DNA of 64,000 bases from assembly GCA_964477735.1 (NCBI GenBank), contig CAYZFD010000004.1, forward strand, positions 1-64,000, written 5' to 3'. Position numbers and translations under genes: made by a program. The stretch comes from CAYZFD01 sp964477735 (GTDB lineage: Bacteria > Bacteroidota > Bacteroidia > Flavobacteriales > Flavobacteriaceae). Under the pieces are notes generated by a model. It was not told the DNA's origin and made no database searches. It saw only the letters and a list, made by a program, of their open reading frames with translations. Positions 1-8,545 of this stretch are shown piece after piece (position 1 is the stretch's first letter; each line of letters starts with the position of its first letter).

Positions 1-533
1 AGTTGGTGAAACAGGCTCGAGAAAACGTTGAGAAAGCACAAAAAGCCACTGTTTTCGGATATTATGTTAACGACCCTGAGCGCTATGGCGTGGCCACGTT
101 TGACGACCATGGCAATGTGCTTTCTATTGAAGAAAAACCTGCGCAACCACAATCGAATTATGCCGTAGTGGGCTTATATTTTTATCCCAATGCCGTGGTG
201 GACATTGCCCATAAAATTAAACCCTCGGCCAGGGGCGAGTTGGAAATTACTTCGGTAAATGAAGCTTTTCTGAACCAGAACCAGCTGAAAGTAGAGGTGA
301 TGGGCCGAGGTTATGCCTGGCTCGACACCGGCACTCACGATTCGTTGGCCGAAGCTGGAGAGTTTGTAAAGGCCCTAGAGAAACGCCAAGGCCTAAAAAT
401 TGCCTGCCTAGAGGAAAATGCCTTGGAACAAGGCTTTATTTCGAAATCCCAAGCCCTAGCTCTGGGCGAAGCCCTCCAAAAAACAGAATATGGACAGTAT
501 ATCATCAAAAGAGCCCAGCAGTGGAAATCATAG
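1..533 (+). CDS. rmlA: Glucose-1-phosphate thymidylyltransferase RmlA, C-terminal part (5' end outside window)
   Basis: RmlA makes dTDP-glucose from glucose-1-phosphate and dTTP, the first step to dTDP-L-rhamnose, in the cytoplasm. The frame is open from the window edge, so only about 176 of a usual ~290 residues are present and the true start lies upstream. Recognisable family motifs are the sugar-binding EEKP segment, GLYFYPN, RGELEITSVNEAFL and the AWLDTGTHDSL block, all in the order expected for the C-terminal half. The stop codon lies inside the next gene, rmlC, which overlaps by 13 bases, so the two are probably translationally coupled. The rmlB and rmlD genes are not in the window. Base composition is ordinary for this genome, unlike the AT-rich genes that follow. 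Confidence 0.93.
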   Translation, partial: LVKQARENVEKAQKATVFGYYVNDPERYGVATFDDHGNVLSIEEKPAQPQSNYAVVGLYFYPNAVVDIAHKIKPSARGELEITSVNEAFLNQNQLKVEVMGRGYAWLDTGTHDSLAEAGEFVKALEKRQGLKIACLEENALEQGFISKSQALALGEALQKTEYGQYIIKRAQQWKS

Positions 534-1063
534 AAACTAAGATTGAAGGTTTGGTCATTCTACAGCCCAAAGTGTTTGAGGATGAACGGGGCTATTTTAT
601 GGAATCCTATAAAGAATCTTTTATTGAAGAAAATTTTCCAGACATCCATTTTATTCAAGATAATGAATCAAAATCTTCCTATGGAGTGTTAAGGGGTCTT
701 CACTTCCAAAAGCCACCATTTGAACAAACCAAGTTGGTGCGTGTCATTGAAGGTGAAGTGTTGGATGTGTCGGTGGACCTGAGGAAAGAGAGCCCTACTT
801 TTGGGCAATATGTAGCCGTGATTTTGTCGGGGGAGAACAAAAAGCAGCTTTTCATTCCACGTGGGTTTGCACATGGGTTTATAACGCTTTCTGAAACCGC
901 TGTTTTTTCATACAAGGTAGATCAAGTCTATGCCCCAGACCACGAGTTGGGGATTGTTTATAACGATCCGCAGTTGAATATCGATTGGAAAGTGCCTGCT
1001 CAAGATATCGTAGTTTCGGAGAAGGATTGTAAATTATTGGGGCTTAAAAAAATGATTCATTAA
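521..1063 (+). CDS. rmlC: dTDP-4-dehydrorhamnose 3,5-epimerase RmlC
   Basis: RmlC epimerises dTDP-4-keto-6-deoxyglucose at C3 and C5 on the way to dTDP-L-rhamnose. The 180-residue length is normal. The cupin fold is recognisable by GVLRGLHFQ with the catalytic His near residue 61, a LVRVIEGEVLDVSVDLR strand, IPRGFAHGF and the SYKVDQVYAPDHE segment with the substrate-contacting Tyr. The start is a GTG at 521 inside the end of rmlA; it gives the normal N-terminus MEIIETKIEGL. RmlD, which would complete the pathway, is absent here and must be encoded elsewhere or upstream. Confidence 0.95.
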   Translation: MEIIETKIEGLVILQPKVFEDERGYFMESYKESFIEENFPDIHFIQDNESKSSYGVLRGLHFQKPPFEQTKLVRVIEGEVLDVSVDLRKESPTFGQYVAVILSGENKKQLFIPRGFAHGFITLSETAVFSYKVDQVYAPDHELGIVYNDPQLNIDWKVPAQDIVVSEKDCKLLGLKKMIH

Positions 1064-1101
1064 CCCTGGCCAATTCTATGGTCAGGAGAAATTAAATTTC
1101 C

Positions 1102-2214
1102 TTGAAAAAAATACTTTTTATTTTTGGAACCCGGCCCGAAGCCATAAAAATGGCCCCCCTGATTAAAGCGTTTCAAAACGATCCAACACATTTTAACACA
1201 AAAGTTTGTGTTACAGCTCAGCATAGGGAAATGCTAGATCAAGTATTGGATTTCTTTGAAATCATTCCAGATTATGATTTAAACTTAATGAAGCCTAGTC
1301 AGAACTTATACAGTCTAACGGCTACAATCATAACGTCTTTAAAACCCATTTTAGAAGATTTTTCACCAGATTATGCTTTTGTTCACGGCGATACCACTAC
1401 TACTATGGCGGCTTCAATCGCTAGCTTTTACTCAGGTGCAAAAGTATGTCATGTAGAAGCCGGATTGAGAACATTTAATAAACAATCACCTTTTCCTGAA
1501 GAAATTAATAGGCAAGTGGTTGGGCGAATTTGTGATTATCACTTTGCACCAACCGAAAAATCAAAAAACAATTTGCTAAAGGAAAACGTTTTAGAGAAAT
1601 CCATTGTAGTTACGGGAAATACGGTGATCGATGCATTGTTAAATTCTGTTGAAAAGGTTAAAGAAAACCCAAGCCCATTAATATGCAAACTTGAAAAAGA
1701 ACTTGGCGGGGTAGAAGTAGTTTTGGTTACAGGCCATAGGAGAGAAAATCATGGTCAGGGGTTTGAAAAAATTTGTGAAGCCATAAAAGAGATTGCTTTG
1801 GCCAAACCCGATATTAAAATTATTTATCCTGTTCATTTGAATCCAAAAGTTCAAGAACCTGTAAAGCGCCATCTTTCGACATTAGATAATGTATTGCTAA
1901 TTCATCCACTCTCCTATCCAGATTTTATTTGGCTCATGAATCGATCAAAGCTAATCTTAACAGATAGCGGGGGTGTTCAAGAAGAGGCACCTAGTCTTGG
2001 TAAACCAGTTCTAGTAATGAGAGATACCACAGAACGGACCGAAGCCGTGGAAGCGGGGACTGTGCTGTTGGTAGGAACCGACAAAAATCTTATTGTCAAA
2101 GAAACCCTAAGCTTGTTGAACGATAAGGAACTTTATTATAAAATGAGTACACTACACAATCCGTATGGAGATGGGTTGGCTTCTAACAGAATTTTAAATT
2201 TTATAAAATATTAA
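1102..2214 (+). CDS. wecB: UDP-N-acetylglucosamine 2-epimerase (non-hydrolysing) WecB
   Basis: WecB interconverts UDP-GlcNAc and UDP-ManNAc in the cytoplasm. The 370-residue protein has the full set of family motifs: FGTRPEAIKMAPL at the N-terminus, VHGDTTTTMA, HVEAGLRTF, FPEEINR, TGNTVIDAL, VTGHRRENHG and LTDSGGVQEEAPSLGKPVLV. The start is a TTG at 1102, chosen because it yields the canonical beginning MKKILFIFGTRPE; a purine-rich AGGAGAA lies about a dozen bases upstream. Five bases separate it from wecC, which uses its product, so the pair should feed UDP-ManNAcA to the polysaccharide. AT content begins to rise in this gene. Confidence 0.96.
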   Translation: MKKILFIFGTRPEAIKMAPLIKAFQNDPTHFNTKVCVTAQHREMLDQVLDFFEIIPDYDLNLMKPSQNLYSLTATIITSLKPILEDFSPDYAFVHGDTTTTMAASIASFYSGAKVCHVEAGLRTFNKQSPFPEEINRQVVGRICDYHFAPTEKSKNNLLKENVLEKSIVVTGNTVIDALLNSVEKVKENPSPLICKLEKELGGVEVVLVTGHRRENHGQGFEKICEAIKEIALAKPDIKIIYPVHLNPKVQEPVKRHLSTLDNVLLIHPLSYPDFIWLMNRSKLILTDSGGVQEEAPSLGKPVLVMRDTTERTEAVEAGTVLLVGTDKNLIVKETLSLLNDKELYYKMSTLHNPYGDGLASNRILNFIKY

Positions 2215-2219
2215 ATTAT

Positions 2220-3422
2220 ATGACTCAAGTTGTTACTATTGGGCTTGGATATATTGGCTTACCTACATCTGCATTAATGGCCTCAAGAGGGATAAAAGTA
2301 CATGGTGTTGATATCAATCAAAATGTTGTTGATATCATAAATAGAGGAAAAATCCACATTGTTGAACCAGAATTAGACATTTCAGTAAAAAATGCTGTAG
2401 AGAGAGGACATTTTGTGGCTTCCACGCAAGCGATAGAAGCTGATGTGTTTTTAATAGTTGTTCCCACTCCCTTCAAGGGCGATCATGAGCCAGATATTTC
2501 TTATATTGAAGATGCAACAAAAACAATCATTCCGTTTTTAAAAGAAGGAAATCTTTTTATAATTGAGTCTACTTCACCTGTTGGAACTACAGAAAAAATG
2601 AAAGAATTAATTTTTTCAATAAGGCCTGAGTTAAAAAATAAAATACATATAGCCTACTGTCCAGAAAGAGTTTTACCTGGAAATATAATGTATGAACTAG
2701 TTCATAATGATAGGGTCATAGGCGGAATCGATGAAGATTCGACCCAAAAAGCAATTTCTTTTTATTCCAGTTTTGTAGGTGGAGCGTTACATGGCACCAA
2801 CGCCCGAACAGCAGAAATGTGTAAGCTCGTAGAAAATGCATCAAGAGATGTACAAATTGCTTTTGCCAATGAGCTTTCTTTGATTTGTGATAAGGCGGAG
2901 ATTGATGTATGGGAGCTAATTTCATTAGCTAACAAGCACCCAAGAGTTAAAATACTTCAGCCAGGCTGTGGTGTTGGGGGACATTGTATCGCTGTTGACC
3001 CTTATTTTCTTAGGTCTGATTTTCCTTTAGAATCAAAGCTAATAGGATTAGCTCGTGAAATTAACAATTACAAGGCCTCATGGTGTGTGGAAAAGATTCA
3101 AAATGAAATTTTAAAATTTGAATTGACTCATAACAGAAAGCCCGTAATTGCTTTATGTGGGCTGACATTTAAGCCTAATATTGATGATTTAAGAGAGTCA
3201 CCTGCAGTTTATATTGCCGAACAGATAAAAAACAGCTATCCAGAAAGTTTGTTATATTTTGTTGAGCCCAATATAAAAAAACATGAGAACTTTAAAATAT
3301 CGAAACTTGACTCTATTAAAGAGTTCACGGATTTGTTTTTTATTCTAGTTGCTCATAAGAAGTTTACAACCCACGATTGGAATACAGATAAAACACACTT
3401 TTTAGGTCACAAACCTTTATAG
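2220..3422 (+). CDS. wecC: UDP-N-acetyl-D-mannosamine dehydrogenase WecC
   Basis: This NAD-dependent enzyme oxidises UDP-ManNAc twice at C6 to UDP-ManNAc uronic acid. The 400 residues show the Rossmann motif GLGYIGLPTSALMA at the N-terminus, the PTPFKGDHEPDISY loop, the STSPVGTTE segment, YCPERVLPG, and the catalytic cysteine in GVGGHCIAVDPYF, followed by the UDP-binding C-terminal domain containing LCGLTFKPNIDDLRESP. The sequence is closer to WecC than to the second dehydrogenase of the locus at 15547-16803, which is of the WbpA/TviB type. It lies directly after wecB and 7 bases before the flippase, consistent with one transcript. Confidence 0.95.
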   Translation: MTQVVTIGLGYIGLPTSALMASRGIKVHGVDINQNVVDIINRGKIHIVEPELDISVKNAVERGHFVASTQAIEADVFLIVVPTPFKGDHEPDISYIEDATKTIIPFLKEGNLFIIESTSPVGTTEKMKELIFSIRPELKNKIHIAYCPERVLPGNIMYELVHNDRVIGGIDEDSTQKAISFYSSFVGGALHGTNARTAEMCKLVENASRDVQIAFANELSLICDKAEIDVWELISLANKHPRVKILQPGCGVGGHCIAVDPYFLRSDFPLESKLIGLAREINNYKASWCVEKIQNEILKFELTHNRKPVIALCGLTFKPNIDDLRESPAVYIAEQIKNSYPESLLYFVEPNIKKHENFKISKLDSIKEFTDLFFILVAHKKFTTHDWNTDKTHFLGHKPL

Positions 3423-3429
3423 CCTCTAG

Positions 3430-4650
3430 ATGACATTCCAAAAAAAAATAAACCTTAATTTATTATCTCTTATAGCTTTACATGGTTCAAATGCCTTCCT
3501 TCCTTTATTAATATTTCCAAGGTGTTTATTGGTGTTGGGGTCAAATAAATACGCTGATATAGTGGTGGGGGAGTCAATTATGTTTATTGCCTATGCAATA
3601 TCTTTATATAGTTTTGAAATTAATGGGATTAAAAAGGTAATGGAAAATGAAAAAAAAAATTTCAGCCTTATATTTCAAACAAGAATAATTCTTTTAATTT
3701 TTTGTTTACTGATTATTTTGTTACTTTCATTCTTAGATATAGTTGAAGGCTTAACGGCAACACTTTGGCTTCTTTTCCCCGTTGCATATATATTTCAAAA
3801 CAATTATTTTTATTTAGCAAAAGAAGATAATTTCAATTTGGCCTTAAGAGTGTTGCCAGGGAAAATATTAAGTGTAATTTTTGTATTTGCTTGCATAAAC
3901 CCGAATTCTCCACCATGGAGTATCCCTTTGATTATTGGAATATGTTATACCACTTCAGGAATCTTTGCTTTTTTCTATCTTATTAAAAAATACAATATTT
4001 TCATATCCCCTATAAGTTTAGTGGAGTTTAGAAACACTTTAAATATAAATAAAGATGTTTTTTTGGGATCATTTTCAGTATTGTTCATGAAAGATGTTAA
4101 CGTTTTAATATTAGATTCATTTTCTTTTTCAAATAATAATATTGCATCGTATTCAATTGCTGAAAAAATCACAAAAGCTTTTCAAGCAGCTATAAGACCC
4201 CTAAACCAATTTTATTTTAAAAAAGGGGTCTCTTTGTTAGAAAGACATAACAAACCAAACAGAAGCATTCTCAATAAATTACTCCAATTTATTTATCCAC
4301 AATTATCGGTAATAATAATTTTAACGCTGGCTTCAATTCTAGCTTTAAGTTTTTTTCAAGCCGATCTTAATTTAAGCTTTCAATTTAAAAGCGTTGCTCT
4401 ACTATTATCAATTATGTTACCTACTACAATTGTAGGTTTATGTAATTACGTTTTTGGATCATTAGGGCTGAATCATTTGTCAAAATCAAAGGCCTTAACA
4501 ATAAGTATAATTTTTTCAAGCTTGATAAGCCTCATAATTATTGTTGTGTTAACTTTTTATTTGGGAGTTATAGGGACTGCAATTGCTTTCCTAGTTTCTG
4601 AACTGGTGTTGTTAGTTATGATTATAAATAAATATATAACTGAAAATTAA
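3430..4650 (+). CDS. wzx: Polysaccharide repeat-unit flippase (Wzx-like)
   Basis: This is a 406-residue integral membrane protein with about twelve hydrophobic segments and short polar loops, beginning MTFQKKINLNLLSLIALHGS. Length, segment number and a position between sugar-nucleotide genes and a polymerase fit the MATE/MOP-superfamily Wzx proteins that move undecaprenyl-linked repeat units across the inner membrane. Wzx proteins have few conserved residues, so substrate cannot be read from sequence. The gene is extremely AT-rich: 13 of 60 bases at 4501-4560 are G or C, against 28 of 60 at 45121-45180. Its stop codon TAA shares its last base with the ATG of the next gene. Confidence 0.8.
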   Translation: MTFQKKINLNLLSLIALHGSNAFLPLLIFPRCLLVLGSNKYADIVVGESIMFIAYAISLYSFEINGIKKVMENEKKNFSLIFQTRIILLIFCLLIILLLSFLDIVEGLTATLWLLFPVAYIFQNNYFYLAKEDNFNLALRVLPGKILSVIFVFACINPNSPPWSIPLIIGICYTTSGIFAFFYLIKKYNIFISPISLVEFRNTLNINKDVFLGSFSVLFMKDVNVLILDSFSFSNNNIASYSIAEKITKAFQAAIRPLNQFYFKKGVSLLERHNKPNRSILNKLLQFIYPQLSVIIILTLASILALSFFQADLNLSFQFKSVALLLSIMLPTTIVGLCNYVFGSLGLNHLSKSKALTISIIFSSLISLIIIVVLTFYLGVIGTAIAFLVSELVLLVMIINKYITEN

Positions 4651-5933
4651 TGCATTTAGGATTTTTATTTTGCGTTTTTATTTCTTTGTTACTTTATCAA
4701 ACCTCAAAACATTTTTCTAAAGCATTTAACAGTCAATTCAACCCAAACAGTATTGTTAGCTTTTTATGGTTTTTATTTTTACTGATCCCATTACTTCTAA
4801 ATTTTAATAAAAAAATAAACTATACGGGGGCATTTTTTATATTGCTATCTATTTGGACTTTTTGTTCTAGCGCTTATTTTTTCAATTGGAAAACCAAAAG
4901 AACAGAATTTATGCTTTCTAATAAAAGTTATGTTTTTCTAAAAAGGGTATTTTTATATAATTCACTAGCTGCAATTGGATTTATTCTTGTTGATTTTTCC
5001 ATTCAAGGTTTTGATTTAACAAATTTATTCCTAAAGTTTTTCACTTATTCTAATCAGTATATGTCGAAAAGGTATAGTGGTGAAATAACCACAAACATTT
5101 TTGCCTCTTTGGGCAACATTTGTTCTTATGTTATTGCCTCACTAGGAGGATTTTTATTTGCCTACAATAAATCAAAAAAAACATTTATTTTGGCCGTATT
5201 TCCTTCAATTTTAATTACACTACTTCAAGCAGCCAAAGGGACAGTTTTACTTTCATTATTTTTATTTTTAGGGGGCTTTGCTTCAAATAAAATTCAACTC
5301 AACCAGGAAAAAAAGTTTATAAGCAAGAAATCTTTAACCCGTTCTATCCCCTTATTTGTGGTTATACTTTTGGTTTTATTAACCTCAATTTATGTTAGAG
5401 GAGCATATGAATTAAATATAAACGAAGCCACTATAAAAACTTTAAACACATTAAACTCCTATGCATCAGGACATCTTTTTGCTTTTTCTGATTGGTTTAT
5501 AGATTACATTTTTGGATATTCTGAGTACGCTATGAGTTACCGTAAATTAAATTATGACACAGGATTTTTAACTTTTATGTCTATTTTTCAAGCTTTTGGA
5601 GACGCATCATATGTTCCTCAGGGAGTTTATACTGAATATTTTACAAACGGGTTTATAACTTCAAATATTTACACAATTTTTAGGGGTCTATTGATTGATT
5701 TTGGTTTGTTGGGAACATTGTTTTTTTGGTTTGTTTTAGGACTCATATCAAATTCTGTTTACTATACCATTCGTTTTTATAAAAGTAATGCTCTATCGCT
5801 AGCACTTTATCCTTCATTGATTGGTTATTACTTCACAAGCTTTATTGTGAGTTTATTGATGTGGAAAAGCATAATTGCTTCGACTCTTTTACTTATGGGC
5901 TATTATTTTTTATCCAAAAATAAACTACAGTGA
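4650..5933 (+). CDS. O-antigen/oligosaccharide repeat polymerase (Wzy-like) membrane protein
   Basis: The 427-residue protein has about ten to twelve membrane segments and a large hydrophilic loop between residues ~250 and ~330, containing VRGAYELN, then YEYFTNGF-like and TIFRGLLIDFG segments. That topology and the NIYTIFRGLLIDFG region are typical of Wzy polymerases of the O-antigen/oligosaccharide repeat-unit family, which link repeat units on the periplasmic face. The start ATG overlaps the flippase stop by one base (TAATG), and its stop overlaps the GT2 start. A Wzy call rests on topology and on the neighbouring flippase, because these proteins diverge strongly; a second candidate of this kind lies at 14265-15443. 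Confidence 0.72.
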   Translation: MHLGFLFCVFISLLLYQTSKHFSKAFNSQFNPNSIVSFLWFLFLLIPLLLNFNKKINYTGAFFILLSIWTFCSSAYFFNWKTKRTEFMLSNKSYVFLKRVFLYNSLAAIGFILVDFSIQGFDLTNLFLKFFTYSNQYMSKRYSGEITTNIFASLGNICSYVIASLGGFLFAYNKSKKTFILAVFPSILITLLQAAKGTVLLSLFLFLGGFASNKIQLNQEKKFISKKSLTRSIPLFVVILLVLLTSIYVRGAYELNINEATIKTLNTLNSYASGHLFAFSDWFIDYIFGYSEYAMSYRKLNYDTGFLTFMSIFQAFGDASYVPQGVYTEYFTNGFITSNIYTIFRGLLIDFGLLGTLFFWFVLGLISNSVYYTIRFYKSNALSLALYPSLIGYYFTSFIVSLLMWKSIIASTLLLMGYYFLSKNKLQ

Positions 5934-6784
5934 AATTCTGTTTTATTTGTACAAATTTCAACACCTCTTCTTTCACGATTGATGCAATTCGATCTTTAGA
6001 AAAAAATAAAGGTCATGAAATAAATATTGTGGTTGTTGACAACAATTCGTCAGAAGAGCAAAAATTAATACTTTCAAATAACCTTGATCATTTACCTAAT
6101 GTCCTAATTTATTTTTCTAAAATAAACTTAGGGTATTTTAGAGGCCTTAATAAAGGGATTGAAATCTCAAGAACACTAGGAAATTTTGATATAATTATTG
6201 TTGGAAATAATGACCTTTTGTTTCCAAAAGATTTATTTAAAAATTTAACAAAACATTTCGATATACTAATAAAATATCCCGTAATATGCCCCGGAATATT
6301 TACTTTAGATAACGTACCTCAAAACCCACATGTTGTGCATTCAATTAGCTCTTTTCGAGAGATAATTTACGACATTTATCATTTTTCTTTTTTGTTATCC
6401 AAGTTGATTTTAAATATTTCAAGACTAACACATTCGTTTACTAAGCGGAGAGATGAAATTGACAATTTTGATAAAAAGGGAGAAATATGGCAGGGTTATG
6501 GGGCATGTTATTTTCTTACAAAATGTTTTTTTGAAAAAGTGGGAGATGAATTGTGGTCTCCCTCTTTTTTATTATTTGAAGAATTTTTTCTCTCAAAACA
6601 GCTTGAAGATAAAGGATTCAAAATGTATTATCTTCCTGAAATAAAAATCACTCATTTAACACACTCAAGCACTTCATTAATTAGTAGCAAAACAAAATGG
6701 AAGTTTTCTAAAGAATCCTTTAAAATATATCGAAAGCATGTAAAATCTCCAATATTAAATTTTTTATTTAAGGAAAATGAATAA
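5930..6784 (+). CDS. Glycosyltransferase family 2
   Basis: This 284-residue cytoplasmic enzyme has a GT-A fold: an N-terminal nucleotide-binding strand with ICTNFNTSSF, VVVDNNSSEEQ and INLGYFRGLNKGIEIS, then IIIVGNNDLLFP, where NND takes the place of the usual DxD metal-binding motif. The C-terminal part (WSPSFLLFEEFFLSKQLEDKG) holds the conserved acidic pair expected for acceptor activation. It should add one sugar of the repeat unit; donor and acceptor cannot be named. The start is a GTG at 5930 overlapping the upstream stop (GTGA). The next gene starts within its last 8 bases. Confidence 0.85.
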   Translation: MKFCFICTNFNTSSFTIDAIRSLEKNKGHEINIVVVDNNSSEEQKLILSNNLDHLPNVLIYFSKINLGYFRGLNKGIEISRTLGNFDIIIVGNNDLLFPKDLFKNLTKHFDILIKYPVICPGIFTLDNVPQNPHVVHSISSFREIIYDIYHFSFLLSKLILNISRLTHSFTKRRDEIDNFDKKGEIWQGYGACYFLTKCFFEKVGDELWSPSFLLFEEFFLSKQLEDKGFKMYYLPEIKITHLTHSSTSLISSKTKWKFSKESFKIYRKHVKSPILNFLFKENE

Positions 6785-7919
6785 TCATAGAGACTATCAA
6801 ATTTGTGTTAAATGTGTAATGGATACCTCCGACGGGAATATTGTTTTCGACAGCTCCGGCATTTGTGATCACTGTAATACTTTTGAGTCAAGAATTAAAC
6901 CTTTTTGGAAAATTGATGATGAATCAAGAGAAAGTCTTAAAAAATTAATTAATAAAATTAAATTATCAAATAAACGAAAAGACTTTGACTGTATTATGGG
7001 GATGAGCGGAGGGATAGACAGTTCATATTTGCTACATAAAATGGTTACAGAATTTGGTCTAAGACCTTTGGTCTTTCATGTTGATGCTGGCTGGAACAGC
7101 CAAATAGCAGTTAATAACATTGAAAGAATTGTTGATGGCTTAGATTTAGACCTTTACACAGAGGTTATAAATTGGGAAGAAATGAAAGACTTGCAAAGAT
7201 CGTTTTTTAGATCAGGAGTGCCCCATATAGACACACCTCAGGATCATTCTTTTTTTGCAACAATGTATAAGTTTGCTAATAAACATAAAATTAATTATAT
7301 TCTTAGTGGTGGAAATTACTCCACCGAATGTGTAAGAAACCCCTTAGAGTGGATGTGGTATCAATCTGATTCAATTCAAATCAAAGATATACATTCTCAG
7401 TTTGGAGAAATGAAATTAAAAACATTTCCATTTACAAATATTCTTTGGCACAAGATCTACCTGCCTTTCATAAAAAAGACTAAATTAATTAGACCTTTAG
7501 ATTTTATTCCCTATAATAAAGAAACAGCAATAAAAGAATTAGAGAATAAATATCAATTTCAAAAATACCCTCAAAAACATTTTGAATCTAGATTTACATG
7601 CTTTTACGAAAGTTATTGGCTTTATGAGAGGTTTGGTTATGATGTAAGAAGAGTCCAATATTCAAGTTTGATTCTGACTGGACAAATGAGCAGGGAAGAA
7701 GCCCTTGAAAAACTAAAAAACAAGCCTTACAACACAAAAACAATCGACAAAGAATTTGAATTTGTTGCCAATAAATTGGATCTAACAGTTTTAGAATTGA
7801 AAAAATATTTTGAATTGCCCTTAAAAACCTACCGAGATTACAAGTCTCAAGAAACAATTTTTAAAATTGGAGCAAAGGTCTTGAAAACACTTGGGGTGGA
7901 AAAAGGAGGTAAAAGATGA
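6777..7919 (+). CDS. N-acetyl sugar amidotransferase (WbuX/WbpG/PseA family)
   Basis: Members convert an N-acetyl group on a nucleotide sugar to an acetamidino group, using ATP and ammonia passed from a HisH/HisF-type pair. The 380 residues contain two CxxC pairs (Cys10/Cys13 and Cys30/Cys33) that can bind zinc, and an ATP-pyrophosphatase P-loop GMSGGIDSSYLLH near residues 75-87. The C-terminal half has YKSQETIF-like helices typical of the family. It starts within the last 8 bases of the GT2 gene, and its stop overlaps the HisH-like start by 4 bases. The three-gene order matches WbpG-HisH2-HisF2 of Pseudomonas and WbuX-WbuY-WbuZ of E. coli O145. Which sugar is modified is not evident from the window. 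Confidence 0.92.
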   Translation: MNNHRDYQICVKCVMDTSDGNIVFDSSGICDHCNTFESRIKPFWKIDDESRESLKKLINKIKLSNKRKDFDCIMGMSGGIDSSYLLHKMVTEFGLRPLVFHVDAGWNSQIAVNNIERIVDGLDLDLYTEVINWEEMKDLQRSFFRSGVPHIDTPQDHSFFATMYKFANKHKINYILSGGNYSTECVRNPLEWMWYQSDSIQIKDIHSQFGEMKLKTFPFTNILWHKIYLPFIKKTKLIRPLDFIPYNKETAIKELENKYQFQKYPQKHFESRFTCFYESYWLYERFGYDVRRVQYSSLILTGQMSREEALEKLKNKPYNTKTIDKEFEFVANKLDLTVLELKKYFELPLKTYRDYKSQETIFKIGAKVLKTLGVEKGGKR

Positions 7920-8545
7920 TAGGAATTGTTGAATATGGAGCTGGAAATGTTAATGCCATATGTAGGGTTTATAAAAATAATTTAATAGCACATAAAATTA
8001 TTAGAGCTCCATCGGATTTTGTAGAGTGTTCAAAAATAATTTTACCTGGTGTTGGTGCATTTGATTATGTGATTCAAAAACTTTTTGCTTCCAATTTACT
8101 AGAACCGTTAAATCATGCTGTAAACGTTGAAAAAAAGCACATATTAGGGATTTGTGTTGGAATGCAAATCATGGGAAGTTCAAGTGAAGAAGGAAAACTA
8201 AGCGGTTTAGGATGGATCCCTGGCGAAGTAAAACTTTTTGATAAATCAAAATTAAACTCTAAACCATTTTTGCCTCATATGGGTTGGAATACTCTTTGCT
8301 TTAATAAAAAAAATAAGCTCTTTGATGGAATTGATGAAGAGTATGGCTTTTATTTTGTCCATTCTTATTATTTCCAAGCAGAAAACCATCAACACGTCTT
8401 GACAACTACAAATTATGGCGTAAACTTTCACTCTACAATTCAAAAAAATAACATTATGGCCACTCAATTTCATCCAGAAAAAAGCCATTCAAATGGCGAA
8501 AAACTTCTGTTAAATTTTGCAAATTTAACAGATGCTAAGATCTAG
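7916..8545 (+). CDS. hisH: HisH-like class I glutamine amidotransferase for acetamidino-sugar formation
   Basis: This subunit should hydrolyse glutamine and deliver ammonia to its partners. The 209-residue protein has an apparently complete catalytic triad: Cys80 in LGICVGMQ, and His186/Glu188 in TQFHPEKS. The N-terminal GIVEYGAGNVNAI and LPGVGAF oxyanion-loop motifs are those of HisH. It is probably not the housekeeping histidine enzyme: it sits between the sugar amidotransferase and a HisF homologue that lacks a catalytic aspartate, and no other his gene is nearby. It corresponds to WbuY/HisH2. It starts 4 bases inside the previous gene and overlaps the next by 14. Confidence 0.9.
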   Translation: MIGIVEYGAGNVNAICRVYKNNLIAHKIIRAPSDFVECSKIILPGVGAFDYVIQKLFASNLLEPLNHAVNVEKKHILGICVGMQIMGSSSEEGKLSGLGWIPGEVKLFDKSKLNSKPFLPHMGWNTLCFNKKNKLFDGIDEEYGFYFVHSYYFQAENHQHVLTTTNYGVNFHSTIQKNNIMATQFHPEKSHSNGEKLLLNFANLTDAKI